From Croceicoccus sp. (GTDB lineage Bacteria; Pseudomonadota; Alphaproteobacteria; Sphingomonadales; Sphingomonadaceae), in NCBI GenBank assembly GCA_002694745.1, contig NZMY01000034.1:62001-126000 (forward strand): DNA of 64,000 nucleotides, read 5' to 3'. Shown piece by piece: positions 17,112 to 26,280 of the stretch. Under the pieces are notes generated by a model. It was given only the letters and a program-made list of their open reading frames with translations, was not told where the DNA came from and did not search any database. Each line of letters starts with the position of its first letter. Position 1 is the stretch's first letter. The position numbers were made by a program, and so were the translations under genes.

Positions 17112-17918
17112 TCAGGCCGGTTCGCACACCAGCCGGCCCGATCCCACGCCCTTGACGGTGCAGCGCGCGCGGCCCTTCACCGTGACATTGCCGGAACCCG
17201 CCATGCTGGCCGACACATCGCCGTCGCTGGCGAAAACCGCATTGCCCGAACCCGCCATGCTGACATTCGCGCTTTCGACGCTGACGCCCTCCAGACCGAC
17301 ATTGCCCGAACCCGCGATCTTCAGCGACAGGCTTTTGGCCGAACCCTTGCCGCTGACGGAGCCGGAGCCCAGCATCTGCACCTTCAGCTGATCGACCTCG
17401 ATCTCGCCGCACTGGACATTGCCCGATCCGGCGACCGCGATCTTGGCCTTGCCGCCCCGAATCGCCGCGCAATGCACCGAACCCGATCCGGCCAGAGAGA
17501 TCTTGCGCAGCTTGGGCAGGGTGATCTTCACCATCGCGGTGCCGTTCTGGCGCTTTCCGGTGACGCGCATGATCGACAGCTTGCCGTCGTCCAGCTGGAA
17601 CCGGATCGCATCGGCGGCATCCTCGTCGCCGTCGACGGTGATGGCGGTGTCCTCGCCGGTTTCGATCACGACATCATCGGGGCCCATCACCGCGACATGG
17701 CGAATCCCGGCATCGGCCAGGTCCAGCTCGCCCAGCGGGACGCCCGCCTCGCACGCGACGCGCATCGTCTCGCCGATATTTGAGAAATTGCCGAAATTGC
17801 CGACGTTCTTCATGTCGATATCGAACTTGTCGAGGTTCGAGAACGCCTTGGTCATGGCGACCCCGGCCATGGCCGAGATGAAATCGCCGAGATTGTCGAA
17901 TTGCCGGTTATTGGACAT
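17112..17918 (-). CDS. DUF2807 (head GIN) domain protein lacking a signal peptide
   Basis: A 268-residue protein whose C-terminal two-thirds is a DUF2807-type repeat sheet: the turn AGSGN/GSGSV recurs about every 19-20 residues (LAGSGSVHC, VAGSGNVQC, LGSGSVSG, IAGSGNVGL, MAGSGNAVF, MAGSGNVTV). Most DUF2807 proteins are exported, but this one starts MSNNRQFDNLGDFISAMAGV with no hydrophobic core, suggesting a cytoplasmic location or unusual export. A GGAG motif six bases upstream supports the start at 17918. Function unknown. It is followed by an exact tandem DNA repeat. Confidence 0.8.
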   Translation of the reverse strand: MSNNRQFDNLGDFISAMAGVAMTKAFSNLDKFDIDMKNVGNFGNFSNIGETMRVACEAGVPLGELDLADAGIRHVAVMGPDDVVIETGEDTAITVDGDEDAADAIRFQLDDGKLSIMRVTGKRQNGTAMVKITLPKLRKISLAGSGSVHCAAIRGGKAKIAVAGSGNVQCGEIEVDQLKVQMLGSGSVSGKGSAKSLSLKIAGSGNVGLEGVSVESANVSMAGSGNAVFASDGDVSASMAGSGNVTVKGRARCTVKGVGSGRLVCEPA

Positions 17919-18042
17919 CACATGCTCCACAACTGTATTACAGCGGCAATACACCACCGGCGCGAGTCGCCGCAAGCCGGGCGTCGTCCCGTTCGGCGAA
18001 GGCATCACATGGCTCTGCGAACGACGTGGGCGCGTCGATACG

Positions 18043-18077
18043 AAAAAGGGCCGCCGGATCGCTCCGACGGCCCCTTT
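18043..18077 (-). terminator. Intrinsic terminator of carD
   Basis: Read on the minus strand, a GGGGCCGTCGGA arm, a GCGA loop and TCCGGCGGCCC are followed by TTTTT, a classic hairpin plus T-tract. It lies about 40 bp past the carD stop codon. Confidence 0.8.
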
Positions 18078-18115
18078 CGGCTGGCCTTGCGGCCATCAAA
18101 TGCGGCAGCGACCGA

Positions 18116-18646
18116 TCAGGCGGGCTGCTGCTCGTAATATTTGGGCGCGTATTCGTTCAGGATCTCGAGGATCTTGGCGAGCGCGGCCGGTTCGTCGGTC
18201 TTTTCCATCGCGGCCAGTTCGCGCGCAAGGCGGCTGGACGCGGCTTCGAAGATCTGACGCTCGGAATAGCTCTGTTCCGGCTGGTCGTCGGCGCGGAACA
18301 GGTCGCGGGTCACTTCGGCGATCGACACCAGGTCGCCCGAATTGATCTTCGCTTCATATTCCTGGGCGCGGCGCGACCACATGGTGCGCTTTACCTTCGG
18401 CTTGGACTTTAGGACGTCCATCGCCTCGCGAAGGGTCTTGTCCGACGACAGCTTGCGCATGCCGATCGATTCAACCTTGTTGACCGGAACGCGCAGGGTC
18501 ATGCGTTCCTTCTCAAAACGCAGCACGTAAAGTTCGAGCTGCATGCCGGCGATCTCTTGGCTTTGCAGTTCGATCACGCGGCCAACGCCGTGCTTGGGGT
18601 AAACGACATAGTCACCGACGTCGAAGGCAAGTGCCTTGGCAGTCAT
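18116..18646 (-). CDS. carD: CarD family transcriptional regulator
   Basis: A 176-residue RNA polymerase-binding regulator. The N-terminal CarD/TRCF interaction domain shows FDVGDYVVYPKHGVGRVIEL; the helical DNA-binding C-terminal part includes RKLSSDKTLREAMDVLK and TMWSRRAQEYEAKINSG. CarD stabilises open complexes at rRNA and other promoters in many bacteria. The frame is open upstream to a TTG, but the ATG at 18646 gives the family's usual MTAKALAF start. It is downstream of fdxA on the same strand across a 330-bp gap containing two hairpins, and has its own terminator. Confidence 0.94.
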   Translation of the reverse strand: MTAKALAFDVGDYVVYPKHGVGRVIELQSQEIAGMQLELYVLRFEKERMTLRVPVNKVESIGMRKLSSDKTLREAMDVLKSKPKVKRTMWSRRAQEYEAKINSGDLVSIAEVTRDLFRADDQPEQSYSERQIFEAASSRLARELAAMEKTDEPAALAKILEILNEYAPKYYEQQPA

Positions 18647-18874
18647 GCAGAGTCCTTTCTCTGGCAATCCTTCCCGTTCAAGCCTCAACCGGGCTCTGGC
18701 GTAGAAAAGACGGCAAATGCCGCCTGTCCGGGGGGGCCAAAACTCCTTCCTGCGCCGAAACGATCGGCCCAATGTGAAGCTGTGCCTGCGGGAATTTTCG
18801 CCTTTCCTGACGAGACCGGACGGAGTAATTTCCGCCAGCCGTGGCGTTTTTTACCATAAAATGACGGTGAAAGC

Positions 18875-18903
18875 GAGTCTTGTGCGCAAAACGCACAAGA
18901 CTC
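18875..18903. repeat. Perfect 12-bp inverted repeat with 5-base loop
   Basis: Arms GAGTCTTGTGCG (18875-18886) and CGCACAAGACTC (18892-18903) flank the loop CAAAA. Each arm ends in a GANTC site. No T-tract follows on either strand, so it may be an operator or an RNA stem rather than a terminator. Confidence 0.75.
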
Positions 18904-18952
18904 TCGCGCCAACCGCGACTTGCACGGTTAACGCGGAGTCATTTTCCACTGG

Positions 18953-18974
18953 CTGGACGGAAAAATCCGTCCGG
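18953..18974 (-). terminator. Hairpin after fdxA
   Basis: GGACGGA (18955-18961) pairs with TCCGTCC (18966-18972) around an AAAA loop, extended by one wobble and one further pair. It begins three bases beyond the fdxA stop on the minus strand. There is no long T-tract, so strength is uncertain. Confidence 0.5.
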
Positions 18975-18976
18975 AA

Positions 18977-19315
18977 TCAGTCGCCTTCGCCAGGCTCGGT
19001 CGTGAAATACTTGTCGAACTTGCCTTCCTCGCCCTTATGCTCGTCGGCATCGGCGGGGGGTTCGCGCTTGACCGTGATGTTCGGCCATTCGGCGGAATAC
19101 TGGGTGTTGATTTCCAGCCATTTTTCCAGACCGTTCTCGGTATCGGGAAGGATCGCTTCGGCCGGGCATTCCGGCTCGCACACGCCGCAATCGATGCACT
19201 CGCTGGGATTGATCACCAGCATGTTCTCACCCTCATAGAAGCAGTCGACGGGGCAAACCTCGACGCAGTCCATGTATTTGCATTTGATGCAGGCATCGGT
19301 GACGACGTAAGTCAT
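18977..19315 (-). CDS. fdxA: Ferredoxin FdxA (3Fe-4S/4Fe-4S type)
   Basis: A 112-residue soluble electron carrier. Nine cysteines fall in the seven-iron ferredoxin pattern: C9, C12, C17, C21 and C25 ([19 protein letters not shown]), then C40, C43, C46 and C50 ([12 protein letters not shown]). The acidic C-terminal extension (about 55 residues after the second cluster, including SAEWPNIT) is typical of alphaproteobacterial FdxA. It lies downstream of the S4 gene on the same strand and upstream of carD. Partners are not known. Confidence 0.95.
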   Translation of the reverse strand: MTYVVTDACIKCKYMDCVEVCPVDCFYEGENMLVINPSECIDCGVCEPECPAEAILPDTENGLEKWLEINTQYSAEWPNITVKREPPADADEHKGEEGKFDKYFTTEPGEGD

Positions 19316-19384
19316 TTCAATCTATCCCTCAGTGGCCCCGAGTGGCTTTTCCTTCCGGTCTGCTATGGGCGCGATTCCGGATCG

Positions 19385-19693
19385 TCAAGCGATTGGCTTC
19401 TCTTGCGTGTGGTTCGCAAGATCGCGGTAATGGCTTTGCGCCTCCACCGCGGGCCCGCGCCGCGCGGGCAGCGAATCGAGCGCAATGACGCGGATCGCCT
19501 TGCCCACCGGCACGGTCAGCACGTCGCCCGCGCAGACCGGCTGCGCGATGCGGGTCACACGCTCGCCATTGCGGCGAATATGGCCCGCCGCGACGATCGC
19601 CTGCGCCGCGCCGCGGCTGGGGGCAAAGCGCAGCATCCACAGCAACCGGTCGATCCGCAGCGAAGCCTTGGGACCGGTCGCCGCATCCGTCAC
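19385..19693 (-). CDS. S4-domain RNA-binding protein (Hsp15-like)
   Basis: A 102-residue protein with one S4 domain: SLRIDRLLWMLRFAPSRGAA and AAGHIRRNGERVTR, then the beta segment AGDVLTVPVGKAIRVIAL. Hsp15 proteins bind stalled 50S subunits carrying peptidyl-tRNA. The start is a GTG at 19693 overlapping the helicase stop (GTGA), which gives exactly the family length; longer readings of this frame lie inside the helicase gene and are out-of-frame artefacts. The close coupling to an RNA helicase suggests a joint role in RNA or ribosome metabolism, by inference. Confidence 0.88.
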   Translation of the reverse strand: MTDAATGPKASLRIDRLLWMLRFAPSRGAAQAIVAAGHIRRNGERVTRIAQPVCAGDVLTVPVGKAIRVIALDSLPARRGPAVEAQSHYRDLANHTQEKPIA

Positions 19694-22263
19694 GAAAGCA
19701 GCTCCGCCAGATCGGCAAAGGGATTGCCCGCGGCGGGGCGGGGCGCGGGGCGGGCCGGGCTGGGCCGGTGGCCGCCCTTCGCGGGCCGGGCGGTGCGCGT
19801 ATCCTGAACGCGGCGCGGCCTCCAGCGCCAGCGCGGCGGCGTCGGCGGGCCAAAGCGCCCCTCGGGCCACTGCGCGGGCGCGTCGGCGGTAAAGCCCGCC
19901 TGCCGCAGCAGATGGGCATAGGCCCGCGTGGTCAGCCCCATCGACAGCGCCATGGTGGGGTCGAGCGCGAAACGCGGCGGATTGCGGTGCCGCTTGCGGC
20001 CCGCGTCGGTCCACCGCATCCGCCTTTGGTGCGCGGCATGCAGTAGCCGTTCGGCCAGATCGACGCGAACGAACCGGTCCCCGGCCTTGCGATAGCCCAG
20101 CGGCAACCGTCCCTTGGCGGGCAGCGCCGCCGCCATGGCCGCATCGGGCGCGGCAAAATCCTGCCTTGCCAATCGCGCAAGCGCCGTCCAGTGATCGAGC
20201 GGTTTCGCACGCAGCATCGCGGGCATGAATACGTCGAGCGCCCCGACCTTGACGCCAAGCCGCCGCAACATTTGCCGCTGCTCGACCGACAATTCGCCAA
20301 GCCCCGACGATTCGCGGTCGACGACCCCGCCTTGTTCGGACAGGCGGATCAGCAGGGCGCGCAGCTCGGGACCAGACGACAGCTCCTTCGCCGCCGCCGC
20401 CACGCGCCTCAGCGGTTCGAGAAGTTCCAGCTCCTTGTCCATCCAGACAGCGAGTGCGGCCTCAATCTCGGCGCGGCGTGCCGGGTTCAGCAGGGCAAGG
20501 CCGGGGGCAAGGCTGATCGATGGCTCCAGCATGGCTTTTCCTGGGCCCAGACGTGCCAGATCGTGGCCATTCCATGTCAGATGCTCGCCATTCCAGGCCA
20601 TATTGCGCCCCTCCGCCAGATCGCCCAGCAGTTCGCGCGCATGCTTGTCGAGCAGCGCCGGCAGATGCTTCTCCGCCGCCGCCAGCAACAGGCGGCGCAT
20701 CTCCATCCGGGCCTGCGGATCGACATGGAAGGTGAAACCCTCCAGCCGTCCGATTTCTTCCCCATCAACCAGAACCGCGTCGTTTTCGCCCAGCTTGACT
20801 GGCAGCAGCCCCGCATCCGCGCCCAGCTTGCGCATCAGCACCGCTGTCCGGCGATTGACGAAACGCTCGGTCAGCCGCGCATGCAATGCCTCGGACAGCT
20901 TGCGTTCGACACTGCGGGCGCGCTCGGCCATTTCTTCGCGCTGAAGCAGCCAGTCGGGCCGCTGCGCGATATAGGACCAGCTGCGGATGGCGGCGATGCG
21001 GCCCTGCAGCGTGCCGATATCGCCGCCGGTGCGATCCAGTTCGGCGATGCGCGCGGCGGCGAAATCATGGGCGATATGGCCAGTGCCGGTGGACAGATCA
21101 TGCCACAGCCGCGCCACGAAGCGCGCATGATGCTCCGCTCCCGTCTGCCTGAAATCGGGCAGCGAGCACGCATCCCAGAATCGGCGCACCATCGCCTTGC
21201 CCCTCGCCACCTGCGCAATCGCGGGCTCTGACGACAGCATGCGCGCAACGGTCAGGTCTATCGCCTCAGGCGCAGCGGCCAATGCGGGGTGGTCGGGCGG
21301 GGCTTCCAGATCCTCGATCAACGTCGCTAGCGAATCCAGCCGGGGCCGCGCATCGCGCCAGTACAACCGCTGAAGCGGCGGAAAGCTGTGATTCTCGATC
21401 GCGAAAATCTCGTCATCGCGGAACTCGGCGCGCGCTTCGCCGGCCAGGACCCCGAACGTCCCGTCGGTCTGGTGCCTGCCCGCGCGTCCCGCGATCTGTG
21501 CCATCTCGGCAATGGTCAGCCTGCGCCGCCGTTCGCCATCGAACTTGTCGAGGCTCGCGAAGGCAACATGACGCACGTCGAGGTTGAGACCCATGCCAAT
21601 GGCGTCGGTGGCGACGATATAGTCGACCTCACCAGACTGGAACATTTCAACCTGCGCATTTCGCGTCTGCGGTGAAAGCGCGCCCATGACGACCGCTGCG
21701 CCGCCCCGGAAACGCCGCAGCATCTCAGCAACCGCATAGACTTGCTCCGCCGAGAAGGCGACAACCGCGCTGCGCGGCGGCAGGCGCGACAGCTTGACCG
21801 CACCCGCATGGCTCAGCGTCGAAAAGCGGGGGCGGGTGATGATTTCGGCATCGGGCTCAAGCGCCCTCACCATCGGCGTCAGCGAGGACGAGCCGAGGAT
21901 CATCGTCTCCTCCCGCCCACGGGCATTCAACAGGCGGTCGGTAAAGACATGCCCCCGCTCGCGGTCGGCACCCAGCTGCGCCTCGTCGATGGCGATGAAG
22001 GCGAGATCGGCATCGCGGTCCATCGCTTCCATCGTGCACAGTTTCCACCGCGCGCCCGGCGGCTCGATCCGCTCTTCACCCGTGATCAGCGCGACATTGC
22101 CCGCGCCCTTGATCGCGACCACGCGGTCATAGACTTCACGCGCCAGCAACCGCAGGGGAAAGCCGATCGCACCGCTGGAATGCGCGCAAAGCCGTTCCAC
22201 GGCCAAATGCGTCTTGCCGGTATTGGTGGGGCCCAGAACGGCCTTGATGGCGGGCGAACTCAT
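19690..22263 (-). CDS. Suv3-like DEAD/DEAH-box RNA helicase
   Basis: About 857 residues. The N-terminal half is an SF2 helicase: Walker A LGPTNTGKTHLA, the variant Walker B FIAIDEAQLG (DEAQ rather than DEAD), motif III LGSSSLTPM, then ATDAIGMGLNLDV and QIAGRAGRH. The layout is that of the mitochondrial Suv3/alphaproteobacterial helicase family, with a long C-terminal region of unclear role. The start ATG 22263 (MSSPAIKAVLGPTNTGKTH) is chosen because Suv3-like proteins begin close to motif I; the frame is open to 22353. It is coupled to the S4 gene downstream. Confidence 0.9.
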   Translation of the reverse strand: MSSPAIKAVLGPTNTGKTHLAVERLCAHSSGAIGFPLRLLAREVYDRVVAIKGAGNVALITGEERIEPPGARWKLCTMEAMDRDADLAFIAIDEAQLGADRERGHVFTDRLLNARGREETMILGSSSLTPMVRALEPDAEIITRPRFSTLSHAGAVKLSRLPPRSAVVAFSAEQVYAVAEMLRRFRGGAAVVMGALSPQTRNAQVEMFQSGEVDYIVATDAIGMGLNLDVRHVAFASLDKFDGERRRRLTIAEMAQIAGRAGRHQTDGTFGVLAGEARAEFRDDEIFAIENHSFPPLQRLYWRDARPRLDSLATLIEDLEAPPDHPALAAAPEAIDLTVARMLSSEPAIAQVARGKAMVRRFWDACSLPDFRQTGAEHHARFVARLWHDLSTGTGHIAHDFAAARIAELDRTGGDIGTLQGRIAAIRSWSYIAQRPDWLLQREEMAERARSVERKLSEALHARLTERFVNRRTAVLMRKLGADAGLLPVKLGENDAVLVDGEEIGRLEGFTFHVDPQARMEMRRLLLAAAEKHLPALLDKHARELLGDLAEGRNMAWNGEHLTWNGHDLARLGPGKAMLEPSISLAPGLALLNPARRAEIEAALAVWMDKELELLEPLRRVAAAAKELSSGPELRALLIRLSEQGGVVDRESSGLGELSVEQRQMLRRLGVKVGALDVFMPAMLRAKPLDHWTALARLARQDFAAPDAAMAAALPAKGRLPLGYRKAGDRFVRVDLAERLLHAAHQRRMRWTDAGRKRHRNPPRFALDPTMALSMGLTTRAYAHLLRQAGFTADAPAQWPEGRFGPPTPPRWRWRPRRVQDTRTARPAKGGHRPSPARPAPRPAAGNPFADLAELLS

Positions 22264-22486
22264 CGCTTCACAAATGTGGCATCGCATCCTGATGCCTGCA
22301 AGGCGCACGGTCCAAAGCTTCCCCAATCGCGCCAAATCAACGGCTTGCCGCACGCAGGGCGCGTCCTATCGATAGGGACGAGAATTTGAACGCTGCTTAA
22401 GTTTCGGGCCGGCAATATTGGCGGCACGAAGAATGCAACGGATCGGCGATATTGCCCGCAGGCCAGACAGGAATGCCCGAACGCAA

Positions 22487-24001
22487 ATGACCGAAGCCAG
22501 CGACAACCGCCTAAGCATCTCGCGCAGGGAGCGCGTCGCGCATGACTCTAATGCTGCCCAAGGTGCCACGATGGCCGAAAAATGGGTCGGCGATCTCGGT
22601 TCCGACATCGGCAGCGCGCGCTGGTTCCGCTCGCTTGGGCTGCTGATCGCGCTGATCATCGTGACCTTTGCGTTCTGGCCGGATTTCTCGGCGCTTCATG
22701 CCGCCGCTCCCTCGCGACTGACCCAGGAAGAGCGCGACGAATATCGCAGCCAGATGATTACCCCGCTGGCGCTGGGCGCGGATAGCGGGCGGCGGATGGG
22801 CCCCTCGCGCCTGGTCGTGCCGCTGGCCAATGCGCCCGAACGGCCCATCGTCGAATTGACCGCGACTCTGGGCAAGGACGATTCGCTGGCCGCCATGCTG
22901 CGCCGCGCCGGGGTCAGCGGAACCGATGCCTCGCGAGTCGAGGAACTGATCGGCAATGCCCTGCCGCTGGAAGACCTTGCTGGCGGCACCAGCTTCGACA
23001 TTCGGCTTGGCCGCCGCGCCAATCCCAGCCAGCCAAGACCGCTCGAAAACCTGACCTTCCGCGCGCGCCTCGACCTTGAACTCGCGGTTGCGCGCGAAGG
23101 CGGGCCTCTCGCGCTCGAACGACGGGCGATCCGGGTCGACGACACGCCTCTGCGGATTACCGGCACGGTCGGTTCGGGCCTCTATCGCGCCGCCCGCGCC
23201 GCCGGAGCGCCCGCGAAATCGGTGCAGCAATATCTGAAGGCCTTGGGCGATGCGCTTGATATCAATCGCGAAGTCGGGGCCGGCGACACCTTCGACATGG
23301 TCATCGAATACAAGCGTGCCGAAACCGGCGAGGTCGAGGTGGGCGACGTGCTCTATGCCGGGCTCGACCGCCGCGGATCGCCGCGTGCGCAATTGCTGCG
23401 CTGGGGCAAGGACGGGCGGTTCTACGATGCCAACGGGCAGGGCGAACTGCGCGAAGGGCTGATCCGTCCGGTCAACGGCGCGGTCGGCTCGGGCTTCGGC
23501 ATGCGCCGCCACCCGATCCTCAAGATTCGCCGCCCGCACAACGGGCTCGATTTCCGGGCACGTTCGGGTCAGCCGATCTTCGCGGTTACCGACGGCACCG
23601 TCATCATGGCGGGGCGCAACGGCGGCTTCGGCAATTTCGTGAAGCTGAGCCATGGCGGCGGGCTAGCCACTGGCTATGCGCATATGAGCCGGATCGCGGT
23701 CAATCGCGGCCAGCGGGTCAAGCGCGGTCAGGTCATCGGCTATGTCGGCTCCACGGGCCTGTCGACCGGCCCGCATCTGCATTATGAGATGTATCGCAAT
23801 GGGCGGGTCATCAATCCGGCCTCGGTCGATTTCGTCGTGCGGCAACAGCTGTCGGCGGCGGAACTGCGCCAGTTCCGCAGCCAACTGGTCGAACTGAAAA
23901 AGGTGAAACCGGGCGCGGCGCTCGAACCGCTGGTCCCTGCGAGCGCGCAGACCGCAGAGCCGGAGCGCGAGGCCGATCGCCTGTCGAACGCCCCGGCCTG
24001 A
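22487..24001 (+). CDS. M23 family metallopeptidase (LytM domain), membrane-anchored
   Basis: About 504 residues: an N-terminal membrane segment (FRSLGLLIALIIVTFAF), a long periplasmic region, then a LytM/peptidase M23 domain. Its zinc ligands are visible in RHPILKIRRPHNGLDF and GPHLHYE. Such enzymes cut peptidoglycan cross-links or activate amidases during division. The start is uncertain: ATG 22487 is used, but ATG 22571, with AAGGTG five bases before it, is also good. It is divergent from the helicase gene and followed by hemB after 60 bp. Confidence 0.88.
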   Translation: MTEASDNRLSISRRERVAHDSNAAQGATMAEKWVGDLGSDIGSARWFRSLGLLIALIIVTFAFWPDFSALHAAAPSRLTQEERDEYRSQMITPLALGADSGRRMGPSRLVVPLANAPERPIVELTATLGKDDSLAAMLRRAGVSGTDASRVEELIGNALPLEDLAGGTSFDIRLGRRANPSQPRPLENLTFRARLDLELAVAREGGPLALERRAIRVDDTPLRITGTVGSGLYRAARAAGAPAKSVQQYLKALGDALDINREVGAGDTFDMVIEYKRAETGEVEVGDVLYAGLDRRGSPRAQLLRWGKDGRFYDANGQGELREGLIRPVNGAVGSGFGMRRHPILKIRRPHNGLDFRARSGQPIFAVTDGTVIMAGRNGGFGNFVKLSHGGGLATGYAHMSRIAVNRGQRVKRGQVIGYVGSTGLSTGPHLHYEMYRNGRVINPASVDFVVRQQLSAAELRQFRSQLVELKKVKPGAALEPLVPASAQTAEPEREADRLSNAPA

Positions 24002-25051
<1,050 letters not shown>

Positions 25052-25056
25052 GCGCG

Positions 25057-25632
25057 ATGGAGCTTGCGCCCTTCAGTGTCGAGACCGAGCGGCTGGTCCT
25101 GCGCGACTGGACCGATGCGGACCGCGAGGAATTTCTGCGGCACACCAATACGCCCGCTGTCATGCAATGGCTGGGCGGCGTCATGGACGCGGCCAAGGCC
25201 GGATCGGCGATGGACCGTCTGCTGGCATATCAGCGCGATCATGGCTTTACCTTCTGGGTGGTGTCGCGAAAGGACGATGGCGGTCATCTTTCCGGCGAAG
25301 TGCTGGGCTTTTGCGGACTGAAGCGCGCCAATCTGCCGCCCGGACCAGTCGGCGACGTGGAAATCGGCTGGCGCCTACGTGAGGACGCGTGGGGACATGG
25401 TTATGCAAGGGAAGCCGCGCAGGCTTCGTTGAGGCTGGCGTTCGAACGTTTTGACGCGCCGCATGTCATCGCGCTGACCGTCATGGACAATAGGCCCAGC
25501 TGGGGCCTGATGGAGCGGCTGGGCATGAAGCGGCGCCCGGACCTCGATTTCCGGGCCGAGGGCGAGGCGGCCTGGGCCGAGAATATCTCGGCCTGGTCGA
25601 TCACCCGCCGCGAATGGGAGGAAACGCAATGA
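25057..25632 (+). CDS. GNAT family N-acetyltransferase (RimJ/RimL-like)
   Basis: A 191-residue GNAT protein: ETERLVLRDWTDADREEF opening, acetyl-CoA loop EIGWRLREDAWGHGYAREAA, and the conserved MDNRPSWGLMERLGM near the end. The substrate cannot be inferred; members of this subgroup acetylate protein N-termini or small molecules. The chosen start is the ATG at 25057; a TTG nine bases upstream would overlap the hemB stop (TTGA) and is possible. Its stop overlaps the start of the next gene as ATGA, so hemB, this gene and the hexapeptide protein form one operon. Confidence 0.88.
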   Translation: MELAPFSVETERLVLRDWTDADREEFLRHTNTPAVMQWLGGVMDAAKAGSAMDRLLAYQRDHGFTFWVVSRKDDGGHLSGEVLGFCGLKRANLPPGPVGDVEIGWRLREDAWGHGYAREAAQASLRLAFERFDAPHVIALTVMDNRPSWGLMERLGMKRRPDLDFRAEGEAAWAENISAWSITRREWEETQ

Positions 25633-26201
25633 ATCGCCCCGACGTCACCATACTGACGATCCATGGCAAGACGCCTCGTATCCATCCCTCGGCCTTTATC
25701 GCGCCGGGGTGCCGGATCATCGGCGATGTCGAGATCGGGCCCGACGTCAGCATCTGGTACAATTGCGTGATCCGGGCCGACGTCAATTTCATCCGGATCG
25801 GCGCGCGCACCAATGTGCAGGATGGCAGCGTGATCCACTGCGACAGCCCTAAACCCGGGCAAGCAGAAGGCTGGCCGACCATCATCGGCGAGGACGTGCT
25901 GATCGGCCACATGACGATGGTTCACGGCTGCACGATCGAACGTGCGGGCTTTGTCGGGCTGGGCGCCATCGTGATGAATGGCGTTCTTATCGGGGAACAG
26001 GGCATGGTCGGCGCCGGTGCGATGGTGACGGAAAACAAGCGGATCGCTCCGCGCGAATTATGGGTCGGTCGTCCGGCAAAGCCCGTTCGCGAATTGCCGG
26101 AAAGCGCCCTTGCCGGCATGGCGGAGGGCGTCGCTCATTACGTCGAGAATGGCCGCAACCACGCAAAAGCAATAGAGGCACAACTCGCCGCAAAGGATTG
26201 A
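25629..26201 (+). CDS. Gamma-class carbonic anhydrase-like hexapeptide protein
   Basis: A 190-residue left-handed beta-helix protein. Hexapeptide repeats run from HPSAFIAPGCRIIGDVEIGPDVSIWYN through VLIGEQGMVGAG. Metal-ligand histidines occur in GSVIHC and IGHMTMVHGC, matching gamma carbonic anhydrase-like proteins (YrdA/CaiE group). The end region ELWVGRPAKPVRE is typical. Enzyme activity is not guaranteed for this group. The start at 25629 lies within the acetyltransferase stop (ATGA); a slightly longer frame (from 25614) overlaps that gene and is less likely. Confidence 0.9.
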   Translation: MNRPDVTILTIHGKTPRIHPSAFIAPGCRIIGDVEIGPDVSIWYNCVIRADVNFIRIGARTNVQDGSVIHCDSPKPGQAEGWPTIIGEDVLIGHMTMVHGCTIERAGFVGLGAIVMNGVLIGEQGMVGAGAMVTENKRIAPRELWVGRPAKPVRELPESALAGMAEGVAHYVENGRNHAKAIEAQLAAKD

Positions 26202-26280
26202 TTAACACGGATAAGCCTAAGATTGACACCGGGTGCCATTTTTTCGGAAATGACACTCGTTTCCTTGGGGGGTCGCATCC

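Larger units (their letters stand above)
18647..18976. other. 330-bp non-coding gap between fdxA and carD
   Basis: No gene was found. The gap holds a 7-bp hairpin right after the fdxA stop (18953-18974), a perfect 12-bp inverted repeat (18875-18903), and a T/A-rich block (about 18845-18866). It should contain the carD promoter on the minus strand; no confident -35/-10 pair was recognised. Confidence 0.6.
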
